Assembly: GCF_019097595.1 (NCBI RefSeq)
Contig: NC_080712.1
Span: forward strand, 22,798,646 to 22,862,645
Length of the DNA stretch: 64,000 nucleotides
Reading direction: 5' to 3'
Source of the DNA: Hemibagrus wyckioides
Taxonomy: Eukaryota > Chordata > Actinopteri > Siluriformes > Bagridae
This document shows positions 51,342-60,774 of this stretch, piece by piece. The position numbers and the translations under genes are program-made. Position 1 is the stretch's first letter; each line of letters begins with the position of its first letter. Under the pieces are notes generated by a model, which was given only the letters and a program-made list of their open reading frames with translations, was not told where the DNA came from and made no database searches.

Positions 51342-53429
51342 ACACACACACACAACCCATCACAGATCACACATTCACACAACCGTTCATACACTACAGA
51401 CAATTTAGAGATGGCAGTCAGCTGACAATACATGTCTTTGGACTGGGGAGGAACCTGGAGTACCTGGAGGAAACCCTTGAAGCACTGGGAGAACATGCAA
51501 AATCCACACACACAGTGGAATCTGCATTTTCATTCAGGATTTCAGTATTATCTCAATTGGATTTAAGCACTTTTTTACATAGATACTATATACTAGGATT
51601 GTGAGTTATTTGTCATGTGGTCTTTTTAGGATGTAGATGATTTCCACAAAAATATCATTCATAAATTATCATACATATCATACATAAACAGAGATTTAGG
51701 CTAACAATAATTATGATGATATCATCTGCATGACTGACAGGTGGATAAGAGGATATGAATGAGGAAGTGCTATAGTCGGAGTAAGGGAAGGGAGCTTTGT
51801 GTAAGTTGAGGGTAACCCTCGCATGCTTTGTCTGTAAGTTCGCCTTCTATTGTCCACTCTGACCTGCTCCTCCCAAAACATCGGGTGAACAGTTCGGTCA
51901 TTGATGCAACACTGTGTTAAGCACTGCATTTGAGCATAAAGGTCATCTCCAAATCCCTCTGATTCTTCTACTCGAATGTCCCACAGGATGACAGAGTGGA
52001 AACTGTTCATCATCAAGACTGATTGCTGTGTTTTGACTATATTAGTTTGATAAAATACTCAAAACAGGCTACAGAAGGAGCAGCAATGATGTAGTACAGT
52101 GTCATTACTGTGTGTGTACATGTTTGATTTATTTATTTTTTATTTGTAATCAAAATCTGCTTGTGTTTTAATGATGGAGTTTTCTTGTTAGTCGATTGTC
52201 ACCTCTTCTTATAGTAGCGTGTCTGTGTGAGAGAGACAGAGAGAGAGAGAGACAGAGAGAGAAAGAGAGAGGAGTAGGACAATAGGACAAAGGCTAAAGT
52301 CTTCTTTCTTCATATTGCTCTCAATGACTCCTCAGACTGAAATCAGGAGCCAAACTAGAGCTCATGCTCAGCCAGTCATAAACACACACACACACACACA
52401 CACGGTCACTGCATTGCCTGTCTCACAAATAGTTACACACTACTGCACATTTGTACATATACTAACAGTGATTAGCTTACTCTCAATTACACATAAGCAC
52501 TCGAGCTGAAATGACTGCCACATAAACACTCTCATTCCTATTCCCTGAGACACACAAACACACACACACTCATGCCTCTGCCTGCCATAGTTCAGACAAA
52601 TAACAAAACACAAAGGTATTGACAGTATCTGAAGAAAGCCATCATAACACTACAATTTTGTTATAAGCTTGTCAGATTTGAAGCTAAATGATCATTCCTT
52701 TTATTAGGAACCAGATACCAATGCCTGATATAAATGTGTATGTGTGGGTTTATGGAAGACAGACAGTCCTTGTGTGTATGCATAAATTTGGCTTTTTAGA
52801 CACATGTGCATTGTGTATTTTAGCATATGATGAAAGGAATAGTCTCGGCCTAAGCAAAGCATGAAATTGTGTATACATCTGCATGTCTACTAGAGAGAGA
52901 ATATTAGTGCTACAAAGTGATTTCCACATTAATGGTGGAATTTTTCGTAAACAAAAAATAAATAACCTGCTGCTTTATCTCAATGCACTATCATTGAAAT
53001 ACATTCTAATCTCTCTCTCTCTCTCTCTCCTTCATCTTATTTCTCTCATAGCCTGTTTCTCGACCAGTACAGAGCCTGCCTGGTTGATGCTCTAAGGAGA
53101 TTACTGCGGCCTGATGTAAGTGTGTGTGTGTGTGTGTGTGCTTGCATTGCTCTTGTATTCTTAGCGTAATTAGGCACTGTGTAGTGATTGAGGGAGTAAT
53201 GGAATGGCAGGGTTAATATCATGTAATACTTTAATACTTATTATGTTCAACTTGAATTGGGTTTTCTCATATTTGATGCTCCGCTTTATCAGCTCTGTGA
53301 TAAGAGCCTCCCCTGCCCGAGCCACAGTAAGTGAAAAAGCTTTAAAGATGGCAACAGATTTGTGGCAAGTTTTTTCCCCCTCAAGTCCTTCATGCTGGAT
53401 GTCTTTATAAAAATGTGTTTGTATGAGGT

Positions 53430-53461
<32 letters not shown>

Positions 53462-54775
53462 CAGTGCTTTGGTGGGACAGCTTGTGATCACCCTGATTTC
53501 TATGTTTATGTTTACACTCTTCTAATCTCCTCTCTGTCTCTCTCTCTTTCTCCTTCTCTCCCTCTCTCTCTCTCTGTCTCTCTCTCTCTCTCTGTCTGAC
53601 TGTCTGAGACCTTCTCAAATCCATTCAGACATATTTCGGAGCTGAAGTAATAGCTGCTCTCACCGTGTAACGAATTAGAGTTGTGCTTTGGGTGTAAAAA
53701 CGATAACGCTCTCACATATTCAAGAGAAGGAGCTATTTATTTTGTCATTAAAACAGTATAGCGTGAAGCATTATTAATGGCCAAAAGCATGCCTATGCCG
53801 GCCAATTGCATTTTGGAAAACCAATTAATTTTCCTTTAATGGCTTTAATTTCTATTTCAAAATGAAAGTGAACGAGCCGGCTCGCACAGCCAGAGATTAC
53901 CGTAGCTGTAAGAGAATGTGTGTTTTCGGCTCGCAGTCAAACATAAAGGCTAATAAACTGAAGACGAGAGCTGACGGAGTGAGCCGATGCAACTCTTGTG
54001 GTCGTGTTTGTTGTTTGTTTGTTTCACTGGAGTCCAGGCCTCAATTTAATTGAAACAATAAAATGCTAGAAAATATGAAATAGTATTTAATGCTGAAGGA
54101 TTTCAAAGAAACTTTGAACCCTTGAGTAATCCTCTTAGCACGGCTGGTTGTCCCGGCCTGTTGATCTATAAAGGGTGGGGATGCGCAATTGATTGGATTA
54201 GTTGAGCTTTAATCTTTTTGTTTATTATCTAATATAATACCTGGGAGAAATCAAATAGAATGTAATGATGCAAACCACCACTTGCGGTGAAGCTGCGTTT
54301 GATGCCGTGTGTCTTCCATCGATGCGTCACAGCCGGATAGAGCTTAGATCTTTAATCACACTCATCATTTATTATTGTGAGTGTAATTCTGATGACTTTG
54401 TCTTTGTCTCTCATTTATTGTAATGAAACTTTTTTTTTACTGTAGCTTCTTTTTTGCTGTTTGGAATCATCATTTGTACATTATTATTAATAATACTAAT
54501 AATAATTATTTTAGTTTTAATGAATCATTTTAATTTCCAGGCCAATTCATTTTTAATACTTTAATACTTTACTGTTGATTTCATGAGTGACCATGGCGAA
54601 GAATTTACAGGAAAAGCAATGCACTTGGACTGGGCTTTGCCACCAGTTTACCAATTCTGTATACATCTAAATATCTACTAGAGATATGTAGAATATATTA
54701 GTACTACAAATCGATTTCCACATTGATGGTGGTAATTGTTTGTAAGCAATCCACTATTATTGAAATTCTTTCTAA

Positions 54776-54816
<41 letters not shown>

Positions 54817-55005
54817 GCCATTTTACTAACACGTTCTACAACTACACCTTTTTTAAATTTTATAACATATATAATATTGAAATTAAAAAATGACTTTAGA
54901 TATGGACCTCATTAAAACATATCTGGGGTGCGTGTTATTTTATATTATTTTAAAATAGTATATATTTTTGCCTTCGGACATGTGGCTGGTCCCCAAGAGT
55001 TAAAA

Positions 55006-55045
<40 letters not shown>

Positions 55046-56333
55046 TGTGTGTTTAGGGCACGGCGTTGGTGTTTGCCCCTGCAAGAGGAGACACGCTGAC
55101 AGAATTCTGTAGCCTGGCAGAAAGAGCAGGACTCCTAGTGTGCCGCTATGACAACTACGACTCGATCATATGGGACCTGCATATAAAGGTAGGTGTTTAT
55201 CAAGTGTGAAATGTTAAATATATGTTTTATTCTGTACGATGTGTCGGTATAATAAATATAATTTAATAGTTTATTTAACTTTCAGTACTCTGTGGAGTGC
55301 TGGAGGTGAAGGGTGTGTGTCCACAGCATGTGTATGAGTGCCTCAACATCCTCTGCACTTAACGTGTGATAAAAACCACAATCTTTAGCTAAAAAGAAGA
55401 CTCTCAGGAGCCAAACTCAGTGCGTGGAAACTGAGTGAGCAATGAAAATCGAGTGGTAGTTACTGCCCTTGTCATCATGCCCATCTATCAGCCCAAGCAC
55501 ATGGCTGGCAGCAGCAACCACGGAGTCCAGCTGGTTAACAGCTGGTTAATGGCACTGGCTGCCATTTTTGGCTGTGGAGGAAGCTGTGAGGACCCATTAG
55601 GCCCCATAGGCCTGACGGGCAGACCTGCCCATGCCTGAGGAAAATGGACCTGGCACTAAGTGATTTGGTCTTTATTTCCACAGCCCTTTGAGTGGCCACT
55701 CCACCACTGGTCGTGGGTGGCCAGAAGTGGGTGCCTAAAAATAAGAAAAGTAACACAAAACAACAAAAAAAAACAACCCCAGACACTACGTGAGTAAATT
55801 TAGAGCTGTTGGTGACCAGAGAGGGAGGGAGAGACACATGCAAAACTGAGTGATAGTTAAAGGGGAAGGGAAAGAGGAAAAGTTAGAGAGAGAAAGGACA
55901 AGCCGTACTCAATGCACACTGCACAGGAAATCATAAGATGACGAAGAAACAGTCTCTGTATTATTCTGAAACAAATGTGTCATTCTCATCACGTCAGCTC
56001 TATCAGAAACTGCATGATGAATTCATCTCAAAGCTTCATTTTAGGCTACTTCATTCTCACTGCCCTCATGTAATTATATTAACACAATAGCCGAAACACC
56101 AGGAGCGAATAATCTTCTCTGTAGCATTATGGGAAGTGTGTGTGTGTGTGTGTGTGTGAGTGTGTGTGTGTGTGTGTGTTTGTGTGTGTGCAGTGGTAAT
56201 AAAAGATAATGCTTTGCAAACTGAACAAGGATATTTGGAAGCTTTCGATATTTCACATACTGCCTGAAACAGTGATTTATACTATTGGGATTTTATATAT
56301 GGGTATAATATTTACTCTAAGATACACCTAAAC

Positions 56334-56374
<41 letters not shown>

Positions 56375-57394
56375 ACATGCTGCCCTGTGGTTCTTAAAGA
56401 CCTTAGACATACTGAACTGGGAACAGGCCACCTACTGTGTGGATAATGATGATAAACGGTGTGACGAGTCAAGTGTTCTACTACTGCTACCTGTGTGTGT
56501 GTGTGTGTGTGTTCATGCCCATGTGTGTTTGTTTGTTTACTGAAAAAGATGCTATATCAAGACTATACATCATGTACCTGAGAAAAAAAAATCTTGCTGC
56601 TTTGTTCTAAGTAGTGATAATATTATAGAGTATTTAAATGCATGTTGGTGTTATCTGCGTTCTCACACCCTCTTATGCTGGTGACTCCTCAGCTGCAGTC
56701 TCTGATGTCCTGCAGATTGAGGCGTTTCCTTTGACCCCCCAAAACCTTACTCTCCTCCCTATGCAGCACAGTGTTGCAAGATATGCAGAGGGGTGTAGAG
56801 AAGTGTGTGTGAGGGGGGGCTGCGGCGAGGGGGCTGCATGTTATCCTCTTATCCCCACTGTTCTGGAATAGAGCTGCAGCAGCTGGAGGACTGCAAGCCG
56901 CCTGATAATGCCGCTATTTTCCGCCCGCCCGTCTTAATCTTGTTACTCAGTTGGTGGTGAAGAGAGAGTCATGAATTTTAATTCTGACAACCCCCCCTCT
57001 ATAAACACACACATAAATCACACATGCAAACACATCATACATATAAGTGTGCCTTAATGTTCGCTTCCAGCTCCTCCACTACTGGTCCTCCTTCATGTCC
57101 TCTCTCAGTCCAGCCGTCTGTGCATTTCTGGGGCTGCGGTTTAAGCATGCGGGTGTTCAGTGTGTCCCGCATTCTCTCAGGAGCTAGTTTAGCGGCTGAA
57201 AGCGGAAAAAAGCAGAGAAGGAGAGGGAGGTGTGTGTGTGGGGGGGGAGTGGCAGTACAATAAATGCCCTGAATCTTGGCGGCAGTACGATTTAAAACGT
57301 ACGAGCCGATTTATCCAGCCACCCATGAAGCTGGTTAGCAGCCTGTGATCTGGAGGAACAGCTTTGCTTGTTAAACTTTTCACCTCTGCAAGCT

Positions 57395-57426
<32 letters not shown>

Positions 57427-59816
57427 AAGCTTCTTTCTTATATCACTCTCTCACACTTTATCTCTCTTTCTACAAACCCCCTTCACTCCCCCTCTTTCTC
57501 TCTTCATCTCTCTCTCTCTCTCTCTCTCTCTCTTCCTCTTAGCTGTGAGATTTGAATGTAGAGCATGCTGGTCCCTGCAGTGGGTTTAGTGTTGGCCGAC
57601 TGGCCGTCCTGATTACCGAGAGGTCACGGGTTCAACCACCGGCCGCTGCGTGGAGGAGGTGGAGAGAGCGATAACGCGCATGAAGTCCAAGAGGGGAGTC
57701 TTTCATCTGCTCTCCTCCAAGCCACAGAGCGAGAAAAGCCATGGCAGGGTTTATATACTGTGAATTTATGAACTGCAGCTTGTGGGCTGTTTTCATGTGT
57801 GGGATATATTCAGACTGTTCTGACCAATGAAATGACCCACGTGGTTTCACACCTGCAAATTTGCAACTACTCAGATGTGTCAAGAAACAATACAAAGGTT
57901 TGGGCTGAGGTTAGCGCTGGTGAATTTTATGTAAGGTTTCGTTTTTATCAAATGAAAGTTAAATTAGTAAAACTTTGAGATTAGCTCTCAGTTATTGAAT
58001 TTGTCAGCAGTAGGAAAATCTAAAATGAACATTTTTCAAATGAGTGTTTTATTCTAAACAATTGTAAAGACAAATTTTACACCATTAAATTAAAAGCTAA
58101 ATTAAAATGCGCTTGAGCTCAGATAGAGGTTTGCTTTGTCCTAGGTACTCTTATAAAATTCATCACTTTCAACACAGCAAGTGTTAATATTGGTTTATAT
58201 CAGTAGCTATGTGTACATTGTCGCTTGGATCAGAGGAATATACATATTTTTTTCATAGCTCCCTACAAAAAGCAAAACTGAGTCACACGGCTTTGGTTCC
58301 ATCAAACTGACAAATCATAACAAGAGGAATAATCCATATGAAATATATTAAACAGGATCTCCAAGCTGTGGCATGAAATCATATTGATTATTTCACATTA
58401 TTTAGAAAAAGTGATTAAATCTTATTCGCATATTTTATAAAGACTCCGGCTTTAGTTTTCTTCACCAGATGATAGAATAAATGTTGCTTTAATTTCATTG
58501 TCTTGCTGTGTAATTATCATATAGCTATAATATCTTGTAGTTCAGACCAGTGCTTAAATACATTTAAAGACATTTTAGTTTCACATTATTTCTTCCCTCT
58601 GTTCATTTCTTTTTACTGTATATTCAAGCCTTGTTTGTAACACCCAGCCTTGAGTAAGGAGTGTGTGCATGTCAGGTTTGCTCTCTGTGTAAAGGGTTGT
58701 GATTTTCATAACCGGATTGCACAGTACTCACTGAACCCACATGGCAGATGTGTTTGTGTTTGTGCTGCAGGCAAGCCGATTGCCTGGGACAGGGCACGGC
58801 TCGGCTGGCAGAGAGGAGCGGGCTGGCAGTAATGGTGTGTTGTTTGTTGTGGGACTGTTAAGGGAAAGTGGCCCCTGAGGGCCTGTAGGCTGCGATGGAA
58901 GATGTCTCTCATGCAGACACCTCGGTTGTGAGTCACTGTGGAGCATTTGTGAAGAGTGGTACTCTGTGTCTATCCCGGAGTGCTCACTGTGATGATATGA
59001 GCCATGGGTAGAAGAAGAGGGAAGAAACAAGGGGACCACCGAGTGCAGGGAAGTTTTGGATATTAATGTTAAAGGAGAACTAAAAGGACCAAGATTTCAA
59101 AATGAATGAAAGGAAATTAATAGAAACTCCACTGTCACACTACAAAATGAAATCATATCCAAAATAGCAGAAAACTGGATTTAAAATGACACACAGATAG
59201 AATTCGCATTATTATGGGTAGACTATAATCAGTCAGTGAAAACCATCATTTCTATAGTTATATTTAGGAAGATGCAATTAGACCTATTAACCAATAACTT
59301 CATTGGTTCTATTAACCAATTAGTCCTACTAACCAATTTCAACTACAACATTATCTTCCTGTTTCAGTCCATAGCATAGGTGTTCATAAGAATAGAAGCT
59401 GCATGTGTTCATAAGGCCAAATCAAACAAATCCTTAATATCCTTGCTGGATTTTTTAAAATCTTACCCTGAATGTATGCAACCTATTAATCAAGTTCAAC
59501 AAGGCTTTGTTAAGTGCATTTTCTTAAGAACCTTTAATAAAACAGTGACTTGTCCTGGCCAAAAGGAGCACACTAAAATGCAGATAGACATTGCTGAAAA
59601 TATTACATTACTTCAAAAAAAAAAAACTCAGAGGTTCCAGACACTTACACAGCTTCTTCACAGTAACTGAATATGTATAATATGTGCTGCTGTTGGCTCA
59701 TGTTTATCTGTTTTTTTTTTTAGATGAAAAGAGAAGGAAAAGAAGCATATGATGAGAACATCCACTATCCTGTGCTGCTCACCCTCACCCACATCCCCAG
59801 TCCACGTCTGCTATGA
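37204..59816 (+). CDS. camkmt: Calmodulin-lysine N-methyltransferase, C-terminal 202 residues in eight exons (5' part not seen)
   Basis: The enzyme transfers methyl groups from S-adenosylmethionine to a calmodulin lysine (Lys115 in the vertebrate protein), giving trimethyl-lysine. It belongs to the seven-beta-strand methyltransferase family 16. Spliced together, the eight exons encode 202 residues that follow human CAMKMT closely. Counting from the first full visible codon, VWPSEEV opens the sequence; CELGGG (25-30) is the SAM-binding motif I; SDGNEKAI (51-58) carries the acidic residue after strand 2; [16 protein letters not shown] (99-114) carries the (D/E)XX(Y/F) motif as [14 protein letters not shown] lies near 133-142. 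Every junction is GT-AG and all phases agree. The family is about 320 residues long, so roughly the first 120 are missing; the first visible bases complete a codon begun upstream, a Cys if that base is T, as in human. No frameshift or internal stop is seen. Confidence 0.97.
37265..39209 (+). other. camkmt: camkmt intron A-B (1,945 nt)
   Basis: It starts GTGAGT and ends in a long CT tract plus atacag. It contains compound GT/GA (37530-37566), GT (37697-37712), CT/GT (37790-37852) and a long (GT)n array of about 23 units (38267-38312). The part 38340-38980 is unique and AT-rich. Confidence 0.85.
38267..38312 (+). repeat. (GT)23 microsatellite
   Basis: An uninterrupted array of about 46 bp, the longest pure GT array in the window. 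Confidence 0.96.
39210..39264 (+). CDS. camkmt: camkmt exon B (SAM-binding motif I)
   Basis: This 55-nt exon lies after a roughly 85-bp pyrimidine tract and the acceptor atacag, and ends at CTCATG|GTAAGT, a near-consensus donor. It encodes [18 protein letters not shown]. The CELGGG core is the motif I loop that binds S-adenosylmethionine in class I methyltransferases. It leaves in phase 0. Confidence 0.97.
39450..39538 (+). repeat. CA-rich tract with pure (CA)n arrays
   Basis: Alternating CA/CATG words lead into about 14 pure CA units near the right end. The 155-codon frame across it (39106-39573) is low-complexity apart from exon B. Confidence 0.93.
40320..40580. promoter_or_regulatory. Candidate conserved non-coding element in intron B-C
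   Basis: The unique, CpG-containing block holds a FOX-like tgataaacacc (40414-40424), a POU/homeodomain-like atgcaattac (40471-40480) and tgatttgattgaatgattaa (40541-40560). It sits between two low-complexity tracts that flank it sharply. It is not coding. One of the better enhancer candidates by eye. Confidence 0.37.
40813..40876 (+). CDS. camkmt: camkmt exon C ([17 protein letters not shown])
   Basis: This 64-nt exon follows a long T/C tract and cccacag. It encodes [21 protein letters not shown] plus one base of an Asn codon; human has [21 protein letters not shown]. The donor must be GAGA|GTATCC to keep phase with exon D and to match the family. That donor is weak (C instead of G at +5). 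A much better donor, GA|GTGAGT, lies 37 nt downstream and is described as a finding. Confidence 0.93.
40877..45325 (+). other. camkmt: camkmt intron C-D (4,449 nt)
   Basis: It begins with the weak donor GTATCC and has a strong decoy donor at 40914. 41990-42380 and 44700-45030 are unique blocks that look conserved. The rest is AT-rich with T-runs (for example 41278-41287) and no recognised transposon. Confidence 0.8.
44700..45030. promoter_or_regulatory. Candidate conserved non-coding element with palindromic homeobox cores
   Basis: Perfect palindromes CTAATTGAATTAG (44910-44922) and TCTATTAATAGA (44941-44952) lie 18 bp apart in unique sequence, after a CpG-rich stretch (agctatcctccgccggtgac). 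Paired TAAT cores in a palindrome are the classic binding form for homeodomain dimers. Function is inferred. Confidence 0.37.
45326..45392 (+). CDS. camkmt: camkmt exon D ([15 protein letters not shown])
   Basis: A 67-nt exon between cctattccag and AGCAG|GTGGGA. It begins with two bases that complete Asn and encodes [21 protein letters not shown], then two bases that complete Arg with exon E. It matches human NVQDIITRNQKAGVF in position and spacing. The phases on both sides (1 in, 2 out) fit exons C and E exactly, which is the main reason for accepting this small exon. The acceptor has only a short pyrimidine tract. Confidence 0.93.
45393..47301 (+). other. camkmt: camkmt intron D-E (1,909 nt)
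   Basis: It starts GTGGGA and ends tttttcctcag. Sequence from 45550 to 46420 is AT-rich and unremarkable. A run of 19 A lies at 46920-46938. 46840-47180 is unique and possibly conserved. No transposon is recognised. Confidence 0.8.
47302..47376 (+). CDS. camkmt: camkmt exon E ([11 protein letters not shown]...FDVVMCAD)
   Basis: A 75-nt exon after tttttcctcag, ending at GATTG|GTAAGT. It encodes [17 protein letters not shown] and then DVVMCAD, matching human VLRWDNETDVSQLEGHF and DIVMCAD. The final TG joins C of the next exon to make Cys, so the D-C-L-F catalytic-site motif spans the splice junction. Confidence 0.97.
47655..47950. promoter_or_regulatory. Candidate conserved non-coding element
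   Basis: A unique block with CpG words (cacactcgcacaacgcttat) and an octamer/homeodomain composite, TTGCAAATAATTA (47861-47873), close to exon E. It has no repeats apart from a short GA-rich end. Frames occur on both strands but show no domain. Confidence 0.33.
48600..48800. promoter_or_regulatory. Candidate conserved non-coding element
   Basis: A unique, CpG-rich block with ttggagattaatgaacatca, a CACCTG E-box (48743-48748), an AAGGTCA nuclear-receptor half-site (48753-48759) and a terminal TTAATTA (48781-48787). The mixture of GC-rich and TAAT-rich words in sharp succession is enhancer-like. It overlaps the 166-codon frame that I reject. Confidence 0.37.
49786..50378 (+). mobile_element. 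Non-autonomous DNA element D, copy 2, with inverted ends
   Basis: The ends are inverted: GGTGTGTCTCATTCAG on the left and CTGATCGAGACACACC on the right. A second inverted pair lies further in (gagtcagggcactgg and agtgccctgactact). The 590-bp body has no coding capacity. It is related to 26655-27206. The class (hAT-like or other) is not settled, because no clear target duplication is visible. Confidence 0.8.
50868..51255 (-). mobile_element. Interspersed repeat B, antisense copy
   Basis: ttatccctaatgagcaagcc, aaaagggaactcatactcat and ttccctataactgtgcag are the reverse of the sense copies. This copy extends further on its 5' side (to about 51255, ending agtgttgtccaattg) than the others. Confidence 0.65.
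51339..51518 (-). mobile_element. tRNA-headed SINE, antisense, truncated
   Basis: Phrases gacaatttagagatggcagt, catgtctttggactggggag and ggagtacctggaggaaaccc are the reverse of the SINE body. It follows GA and CA arrays at 51311-51352. On the minus strand the order is SINE then repeat B, as at 34171-34716. Confidence 0.7.
53052..53115 (+). CDS. camkmt: camkmt exon F ([14 protein letters not shown])
   Basis: A 64-nt exon after ttctctcatag. Its first base completes Cys; it then encodes [21 protein letters not shown] (human [20 protein letters not shown]). The donor is GAT|GTAAGT and runs straight into a (TG)n tract. The exon leaves in phase 0. Confidence 0.97.
53640..54060. promoter_or_regulatory. 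Candidate conserved non-coding element
   Basis: Unique sequence with ccaattaattttcctttaat, gcattattaatggcc, gccaattgcattttgg and CpG words (gaacgagccggctcgcacag). TAAT cores recur through about 250 bp. No repeat and no coding signature is seen. Confidence 0.35.
55011..55054 (+). repeat. (GT)14-AT-(GT)6 tract in place of a polypyrimidine tract
   Basis: It lies immediately upstream of the exon G acceptor and continues as TTTAG. In RNA this is a (UG)n tract, the known target of TDP-43 and CELF proteins. It very likely influences use of exon G. Confidence 0.97.
55057..55188 (+). CDS. camkmt: camkmt exon G (44 codons, phase 0-0)
   Basis: A 132-nt exon whose acceptor is (GT)n-TTTAG rather than a normal polypyrimidine tract; the donor is AAG|GTAGGT. 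It encodes 44 whole codons, including [20 protein letters not shown] and [12 protein letters not shown], matching human [20 protein letters not shown] and NYDEHISNFHSKL. Because both ends are phase 0, skipping would keep the reading frame but remove one strand and a helix of the methyltransferase fold (inference from family structure). Confidence 0.96.
55189..59723 (+). other. camkmt: camkmt intron G-H (4,535 nt)
   Basis: It contains GT arrays at 56136-56190 and 56492-56512, a CA array at 56337-56370, CT arrays at 57399-57426 and 57508-57532, and unique blocks at 55490-55640 and 56870-57350 that could be conserved. 57900-58640 and 59050-59700 are AT-rich with nothing recognised. It ends in a T-run and tag. 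Confidence 0.8.
59724..59816 (+). CDS. camkmt: camkmt terminal exon H with stop
   Basis: The acceptor is a T-run followed by tag. The exon encodes [20 protein letters not shown], then [10 protein letters not shown] and TGA. Human ends [22 protein letters not shown], so this protein carries a slightly longer, different tail (HIPSPRLL in place of KHG). The HYP-VLL core is conserved. Confidence 0.95.
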   Translation: MKREGKEAYDENIHYPVLLTLTHIPSPRLL

Positions 59817-60020
59817 GCCTGGCAGACCTCCGCTGTGCCACCCCTGGCTCTGCCACTGTGATACCCAGGGTTTACTCAACCTCGCCTTTTTTTTCACTCT
59901 TATATCCATAATGCTTTTAAAAACACACAGTATGTGTCGGAGTGTGTGGGATTCAGTTTGCTGTGTGAACTCATGCCTGACCTTGTTACTGTGCAATAAA
60001 AAAAGTGTGTGTAAAACAGA
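59817..60020 (+). other. camkmt: camkmt 3'UTR and poly(A) signal
   Basis: An AATAAA hexamer lies at 59995-60000, about 180 nt after the stop, and is followed at once by a GT-rich stretch (agtgtgtgt) of the kind bound by CstF. Cleavage is expected some 10-30 nt downstream, so the UTR would be about 200 nt. The exact cleavage site is not visible. Confidence 0.7.
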
Positions 60021-60774
60021 GGCAAGCCCACACGGAGCACAGCCGTCTTCCTGAGAACCGTGTGTACTGAAAATAGCTTAACTCTAATATCTTTATATGG
60101 TGCAGTGAATATTGCTATTTTGAACAGGCACCTGGTGGATGGATGGATAGATTGATGGGTGCTTAATGGCATGGCTTATTGCATAATAGTTGGCCTAATT
60201 ATGCACTTCATGCATAAATCAATCAAATGCTACTGTGCATAATCACTATTTTATTCTATCATCATTTAGCACTGGACAAGGAAAGAAAATATATGTTCAG
60301 TGACCTGGGAATCCCCTTCACATGGTGAAATGAAGGCACTTTTTTTTTTTAAATATATATATATTGTTCCAAAATGGCTTTCCTAAACATTTAAACATTC
60401 CATTCCAACTCCGTTTGGGGATAAACCCGGAAATTCACTGTGCAAGGAAATCACGCTTAGCTAACCAGGATTTAAACGTCTTTAGACAGATTGCTTGTTT
60501 TTACTTCAGCTTTTGCTAAACTAATTCCAACATGATGTTTGGAGGAAGAATTCCAAGGCATGATTAAAAAGTAATTAAAAAATAATTCCATGTAATTTTT
60601 AGCGAAATATAAAAGATAATTGAACGTCATCTACACAGTGCCTTTATAATGCGTTCATAAGCATTCCATAAGTATGTTATATAGCATTGCAGGAGAAATA
60701 TTGAAAGGTCTATGGCAATATGTGTAAGATGATATTAGAGGTGTTATGCAGTTTTGTTTTTATATGGAAATATG

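Larger units (their letters stand above)
47377..53051 (+). other. camkmt: camkmt intron E-F (5,675 nt)
   Basis: It contains candidate conserved blocks at 47655-47950 and 48600-48800, element D copy 2 (49786-50378), antisense repeat B (50868-51255) and SINE (51339-51518), GA arrays (51311-51338, 52234-52270), CA arrays (52381-52402, 52556-52570) and a run of 17 A (47988-48004). The 166-codon frame at 48558-49058 is not supported as a gene. Confidence 0.8.
53116..55056 (+). other. camkmt: camkmt intron F-G (1,941 nt), GT repeats at both ends
   Basis: The donor GTAAGT runs into about ten TG units (53119-53141), and the acceptor is preceded by 14 GT, one AT and six GT units (55011-55052) with only TTTAG between them and the exon. 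Inside are GA (53429-53457), CT (53529-53592, 54780-54812) arrays and a candidate conserved block (53640-54060). Confidence 0.9.

Noticed and set aside
57600..57660. A tRNA-like T-arm (gaggtcacgggttcaaccac)
   Set aside because: No acceptor stem, D-arm or anticodon arm can be paired around it, so it is not a tRNA gene.
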